Assembly: GCA_963756455.1 (NCBI GenBank)
Contig: CAVWNC010000004.1
Location: 3,286,001-3,350,000 of the forward strand
DNA: 64,000 bases
Source: DASQPA01 sp963756455
Lineage (GTDB): Bacteria; Acidobacteriota; Thermoanaerobaculia; Multivoradales; UBA5704
Reading direction: 5' to 3'
Shown here: positions 60,373 through 64,000 of the stretch, one piece after another
How the letters are laid out: each line of letters begins with the position of its first letter
How positions within the stretch are numbered: position 1 is the first letter of the stretch
Notes under the pieces: generated by a model
What the model was told of the DNA's origin: nothing
The model's input: only the letters and a program-made list of their open reading frames with translations
Database searches by the model: none
Program-made: the position numbers and the translations under genes

Positions 60373-62502
60373 GTGGCGGTAGAGCAACCAGCATTGCCCG
60401 ACGCACAGGTGAAGCAGGTGGTCCATGGGGATCACAATATCGTCGTCGGAACCGGCAACATCACCATCAACAATCTACGATCTGCGCCATCGTCCCTGGA
60501 GCGTCGGCCGCTTGACGTCTTGCTCGAACGAGTCGAGCAATTCTGGGTCAAGGGCGTTCTCCAGGGCTCGGCCCATGGCGAAGTCCTGCTTGAGTTGAAC
60601 AAAGAGTCGGTGAACGGGTTGATCGAGCACCCGTGGGAGAAGATCCTAGAGGTTCCGGGCCAGGCAGGCAGGACCCTGCCTGCCGAGCGCGGGATTGGCG
60701 AGATCTTTGAGGAGGTCGGCCGCTTTCTCCTCATCCTCGGCGAGCCAGGGGCGGGCAAGACGACTACGCTCCTCGAGCTGGCCCGCGCGCTGATCGCTCG
60801 TGCCCGGAGCGACGAAAGTCAACCGATTCCCGTAGTGTTCAACCTCTCTACCTGGGGGGTGGAGAAAAAATCGCTCGCCGACTGGCTGGTAGACGAGCTT
60901 AAGGGCAAGTACTTCGTCTCTCGTCGGATTGCAGAGTCCTGGTTGGGCCAGAGCCTTCTCCTCCCTCTGCTTGATGGGCTGGACGAGGTCGAGAATGAAA
61001 GCCAGGGAGCCTGCGTCGAGGCCATCAACGCCTTTGTCCATGGCAACGGACCCCCGGGCCTCGCCGTCTGCTGTCGCTCGGTGGAATATCTGAGGTTAGG
61101 GGTACGGCTGAGCCTCAATGGCGCGGTGCGGCTCCTTCCTCTCACCGCTGACCAGGTCGCCGGATATTTCCAAAATGCGGGTCCCCGGTTGGCGGCACTC
61201 GAAGCAGCCCTACGGGGAGATCCGGGTCTTCAGGAACTCGCCCGCTCGCCGCTCATGTTGAGCGTTATGGTTTTAACCTATCAGGACGTTCCACTTGCGG
61301 CCCTGGCGGATGATCAACGGCGGAGCGCGGCGGATGTCTTCTCGACTTACATCGACCGCATGTTCGAGCGCCGCGGGCGAGGCCGGCAGCTTTACTCTAA
61401 AGAGGCGACCGTCGCTTGGCTCTCTCATCTGGCACAGGGACTCCAGCGCGAAAACCAGTCCGTCTTTCTCATCGAGCAGCTTCAGCCCACCTGGCTGCGA
61501 AGCCACACCGAGCGCTGGTCGTACGTGCTCGCCTCTCGCTTGCTGGTCGGTACGGCGATGGGGATGGGTGGTGCCCTGATCGCGTTCTGGACTCCGGGAC
61601 TGCTGCTCTGTGGAATGCTCCAGGGTTTAGGAGCCGGGTTGGTGGATGGAGCGCGCTTCGCGTGGTCGAGGCGGGGCGGGCCGATGTCCCGGATAGGGTG
61701 GTTTCTTGCTCAGATGGCCGTCATAGCCTCGATCGCGGCTTTCCTGAGCTCCCAGCCGATTTGGCCGAGGGGCAGCGCGATCCCTTGGATGTATGCCCCA
61801 ATCTGGGGCACCCTTTTCGGGTTGCGAGCACAGCGCGAAATGCCCCAGGACATCCGCACGGTTGAAACTCTGAGATGGAGTTGGCGGTGGGCCTGGAAAA
61901 TGGGGTTGGTCGGTTTTGTCGTAGGCGGTTCTGTCGGTTGGCTTTTCCTTTCGGCGTTTGACGCTCTTGGCGCCGCGCTGGGTAACGGTCACGCGAAGCC
62001 ATGGAATGATGTTTCCCTGATAGTTGGTGGGTTATCCTGGGGCCTTTGCGGTGCTCTCTCCGGAGCCATCTACGGCGGTCTGAGCTACGGTATCCTGAAG
62101 TCGAAGGCCAAGCCCAACCAAGGGATTATGCTTTCGGCGCGTAATAGCTCACTCGCAGGTCTCGGGGTAGGGTTGTTGGTGGGTATATTCGGCTTTTTTC
62201 CCCAAGTGGAAGACCTTTTCGTGCAGGGGTTCCACTTTGGGCTTGATGTGCGGCTGTCTCTGCTGCTGGGGCTCTTCGGCGGCCTTACCGCAGGGCTCTG
62301 GTTTGGCGGTATGGACGTTCTCCAGCATATCGTCCTCCGCTTGCTCATCTGGCGTTCAGGAGACGCGCCGCTCAACTACCCGCGCTTCCTCGACCATGCC
62401 GCGAAGCTCATCCTCCTGCAGAAAGTCGGTGGAGGGTACATCTTTATGCACCGACTGCTGCTTGAGCACTTCGCCGCGCTAGTGGAAGGAGATGGAGGGT
62501 AA
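60373..62502 (+). CDS. NACHT-family STAND ATPase with C-terminal membrane domain
   Basis: The product is 709 residues. Residues 11-32 hold the motif VKQVVHGDHNIVVGTGNITI, shared with the upstream small protein. The NACHT domain follows: Walker A GEPGAGKTT (123-131), Walker B and acidic motif LLPLLDGLDEVE (196-207), and CCRSVEY (233-239). From about residue 385 to 660 there are around eight hydrophobic segments. The end, YIFMHRLLLEHFAALV, is a common tail of such NACHT proteins. The protein probably senses a signal and acts at the membrane, as in defence. GTG at 60373 is the start. Confidence 0.9.
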   Translation: MAVEQPALPDAQVKQVVHGDHNIVVGTGNITINNLRSAPSSLERRPLDVLLERVEQFWVKGVLQGSAHGEVLLELNKESVNGLIEHPWEKILEVPGQAGRTLPAERGIGEIFEEVGRFLLILGEPGAGKTTTLLELARALIARARSDESQPIPVVFNLSTWGVEKKSLADWLVDELKGKYFVSRRIAESWLGQSLLLPLLDGLDEVENESQGACVEAINAFVHGNGPPGLAVCCRSVEYLRLGVRLSLNGAVRLLPLTADQVAGYFQNAGPRLAALEAALRGDPGLQELARSPLMLSVMVLTYQDVPLAALADDQRRSAADVFSTYIDRMFERRGRGRQLYSKEATVAWLSHLAQGLQRENQSVFLIEQLQPTWLRSHTERWSYVLASRLLVGTAMGMGGALIAFWTPGLLLCGMLQGLGAGLVDGARFAWSRRGGPMSRIGWFLAQMAVIASIAAFLSSQPIWPRGSAIPWMYAPIWGTLFGLRAQREMPQDIRTVETLRWSWRWAWKMGLVGFVVGGSVGWLFLSAFDALGAALGNGHAKPWNDVSLIVGGLSWGLCGALSGAIYGGLSYGILKSKAKPNQGIMLSARNSSLAGLGVGLLVGIFGFFPQVEDLFVQGFHFGLDVRLSLLLGLFGGLTAGLWFGGMDVLQHIVLRLLIWRSGDAPLNYPRFLDHAAKLILLQKVGGGYIFMHRLLLEHFAALVEGDGG

Positions 62503-62530
62503 GAGAGAGTCCGGCCGACAAGGCTGAGAT

Positions 62531-62776
62531 TCAGCCAGTTTCCGCCGCGATCTCTGCCGCGCTGTACTGGAAGGGAGAGACTCCGAAGCGCCCCAGAGCA
62601 TCGAGGAACTCGCCACGGGAGATCCCTGCGATTTCGGCGGCGCGGCCCTGGGAAACCAACTTCAGCTCGAACCACTTGACCGCCGCAGCCAGGCGCATCT
62701 CACGAGCGAAGCCGGAGGGATCCTGGTGAAGGGAGGCGAGAGCGCCTTCCGGCACCTCGATCGTCATGCGGACCAT
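62531..62776 (-). CDS. UPF0175-family antitoxin-like protein without toxin partner
   Basis: The product is 81 residues. IEVPEGALASLHQDPSGFAREMRLAAAVKWFELKLVSQGRAAEIAG and SRGEFLDALGRFGVSPFQY, shortened here to the helix-turn-helix pattern, match UPF0175. These usually sit beside a DUF3368/PIN toxin. The gene points into the NACHT operon end, and no toxin follows it, so it seems to be an orphan. Starts at 62776 and 62767 are both possible. Confidence 0.8.
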   Translation of the reverse strand: MVRMTIEVPEGALASLHQDPSGFAREMRLAAAVKWFELKLVSQGRAAEIAGISRGEFLDALGRFGVSPFQYSAAEIAAETG

Positions 62777-62813
62777 GAAGTCACTCTAACATGGCGGCCG
62801 AAATCGCCCCCCT

Positions 62814-62891
62814 TCATCCTTCCCGGCGCAACAACACCACCGTCTGATCATCCAGCTGCGGCAAACCCGCCGCGAAGTCGATCGTCGCCAG
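62814..62891 (-). pseudogene. Duplicated 3' end of a SpoIIE-type phosphatase gene
   Basis: Reading leftward, this stretch encodes ATIDFAAGLPQLDDQTVVLL and then RREG and a stop. It is nearly identical to the end of the partial gene at 63889-64000. The 69-bp core (62821-62889 against 63896-63964) differs at three positions, all synonymous. There is no upstream coding sequence. It appears to be a fragment left by recombination or element insertion. Confidence 0.7.
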
Positions 62892-63112
62892 CAATACGGC
62901 GGTCGTCGTCAGCAGTCCGGCGGTCGTCGGCGGCGGGATAGGATTACGCCCAACCTACGCTAGGCAAGGAGTACGGGAGGGCGAATCCTCGCCCAGTTCT
63001 TAGAGGAAGATGGCCCCTCGGCCTCATCGGCGGGGAGAGACGTCGCCCCACCGATCCGCAGGCCGGTCCGACGCGGCCCCCACGCACGACGGGTCAGGGG
63101 TATACTTCACCC

Positions 63113-63379
63113 ATGAGCAGGGCCGAGTCCAAGGGACACTACATCCAGGTCGAGCTGCCCGAGGAGGCTTTCCAGGGCCGCATTCCGGACGATCGGGAAG
63201 TCGCACGGGAGCTACGCCTTTTGTGGCTGCTGGAAGAGGTGAGGGCGCATCGGCTGGGTTTTGGTAAGGCTGCCGAGTTGGCCGGCCTGCCCCAAGCCCG
63301 GTTCCTCGACCTGATGGGCCAGCATAGGATCTCGCCCTTCGACTACGACTCCGACGAGTTGGCTCGCGAAATCGGCTGA
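63113..63379 (+). CDS. UPF0175-family antitoxin of a type II toxin-antitoxin pair
   Basis: The product is 88 residues. REVARELRLLWLLEEVRAHR and GFGKAAELAGLPQARFLDLM form the helix-turn-helix-like part, and GQHRISPFDYDSDELAREIG matches the UPF0175 C-terminus. It should neutralise the downstream PIN-fold toxin and perhaps repress the operon. A different, less similar UPF0175 gene lies at 62.5 kb. It lies 5 bp before the toxin. Confidence 0.86.
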   Translation: MSRAESKGHYIQVELPEEAFQGRIPDDREVARELRLLWLLEEVRAHRLGFGKAAELAGLPQARFLDLMGQHRISPFDYDSDELAREIG

Positions 63380-63384
63380 GCCGC

Positions 63385-63876
63385 GTGATCGTCGTTGCCG
63401 ACGCGGGGCCGATCATTCACCTGAGCCGAGTCGGATGTCTCGACCTTCTGCCGGCTCTTTATGGCCGACTCCTGATCCCCTCTTCCGTCTATGACGAGGT
63501 CGTCCAAGCGGGTATTGGACTGGCGGGAAGCGCTGAGCTCGAGGGTGCATCCTGGGCCGACCTGATAGCCCACGATTCCTCTTCAGCGCTGTTTGCGCAC
63601 CTGAGGTCCCGGCTCGATGCCGGTGAGGCCGCCGCGATCTGTTTGGCCACCGAGCGTCATGCCGATCTGATCCTCTCCGATGATCGGGAAGCTCGCGATG
63701 TGGCTCGGGAGATGAAGTTTCCCGTCAAGGGCACACTCGGCATTCTCATCGAAGGAAAACAGAGGGGGGATTTGACTCATCTAGCCCCTCTCCTCCATGA
63801 CCTGAGAGCGAAGGGGACGTGGCTCTCGGATGCACTGATCCAAGAGGTGCTGAGGAAAGTCGGCGAAATTCAGTAG
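63385..63876 (+). CDS. DUF3368 PIN-domain toxin
   Basis: The product is 163 residues. VVADAGPIIHLSRVG (first Asp), LDAGEAAAICLA (Glu) and ADLILSDDREARDVA (Asp pair) form the acidic site of the PIN fold, with DUF3368 features. It is expected to cut RNA. GTG at 63385 is 5 bp after the antitoxin stop, a normal type II toxin-antitoxin arrangement. The residues look intact. Confidence 0.87.
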   Translation: MIVVADAGPIIHLSRVGCLDLLPALYGRLLIPSSVYDEVVQAGIGLAGSAELEGASWADLIAHDSSSALFAHLRSRLDAGEAAAICLATERHADLILSDDREARDVAREMKFPVKGTLGILIEGKQRGDLTHLAPLLHDLRAKGTWLSDALIQEVLRKVGEIQ

Positions 63877-63888
63877 GGCGCCCCCCCC

Positions 63889-64000
63889 TCACCCCTCCCG
63901 GCGCAACAACACCACCGTCTGATCGTCCAGCTGCGGCAACCCGGCCGCGAAGTCGATCGTCGCCTGGTCGATGGCGTTCACCATGTCCTGGAGCGGGCGG
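63889..64000 (-). CDS. Partial C-terminus of a SpoIIE-family (PP2C-like) phosphatase
   Basis: The last 36 residues of a leftward gene that begins beyond the window. The end LPQLDDQTVVLLRREG is the DDxTVVxxR terminal strand of SpoIIE-like phosphatases. The same end is duplicated at 62814. The gene is only partly visible; the family call rests on this terminal motif. Confidence 0.6.
   Translation of the reverse strand, partial: RPLQDMVNAIDQATIDFAAGLPQLDDQTVVLLRREG

Overview
The window is GC-rich, densely coded chromosomal DNA with few RNA or phage features. A Gram-negative cell envelope is indicated by a TonB-dependent receptor, an RlpA-type lipoprotein-like protein, an AcvB/VirJ-like hydrolase and Kup-type K+ uptake. 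A Ser/Thr kinase with PEGA repeats, a sigma/anti-sigma pair, a propeller-M28-PDZ peptidase and many palindromic repeats between genes fit Acidobacteriota or a nearby phylum. That placement is inference from gene content; no rRNA gene is present to test it.

Layout. 1-4.8 kb: start of an unknown gene, a sigma factor and its zinc-finger anti-sigma factor, an 11-copy 42-bp repeat array, a frameshifted acyltransferase and a YciF/DUF892 protein. 5-10.4 kb: two tandem kup genes facing a POT peptide transporter. 10.9-16 kb: amino-acid synthesis (chorismate mutase/prephenate dehydrogenase; a short aspartokinase-homoserine dehydrogenase fusion next to a trans-sulfuration enzyme) plus a histone H1-like protein. 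16-21.4 kb: AcvB-like hydrolase, two VOC proteins, a cupin, a two-domain RNase H and a repeat-rich, gene-poor stretch at 18.6-19.9 kb. 21.6-28.7 kb: TonB receptor, an SRPBCC/alcohol dehydrogenase/SDR cassette, RlpA and RlmN. 28.7-35.5 kb: one leftward operon with overlapping genes: DUF2007, PEGA Ser/Thr kinase, M16 peptidase, class V PLP enzyme, second M16-like protein, DUF1304. 35.5-40 kb: radical SAM protein, a small orphan, a CitE-like DUF6986 protein, WecB-type epimerase and DoxX-like protein. 40-51.4 kb: secreted peptidase followed by glycan genes (methyltransferase, deacetylase, GT39, FAD oxidoreductase, hexapeptide acetyltransferase, DegT aminotransferase and a deacetylase-GT2 fusion). 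51.7-57.5 kb: solute-binding protein, DUF1761 and the large helicase Lhr.

The last 6.5 kb (57.5-64 kb) is an accessory island. It holds a degenerate 21-bp array, a palindrome with a group II intron directly behind it, a two-gene NACHT ATPase system, an orphan UPF0175 antitoxin, and a UPF0175-DUF3368 toxin-antitoxin pair lying between two copies of the 3' end of a SpoIIE-type phosphatase gene.

The best candidate for a poorly described system is the NACHT pair at 59,999-62,502. A 121-residue helical protein and a membrane-anchored NACHT ATPase sit 8 bp apart and share a GDHNIV motif, at the C-terminus of the first and the N-terminus of the second. This suggests that the two proteins assemble through that motif, with the membrane domain as effector. 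Other items worth a look are the kinase/M16/PLP operon, the RNase H with a second, catalytically dead RNase H fold, and the deacetylase-GT2 fusion that has lost metal-site residues.
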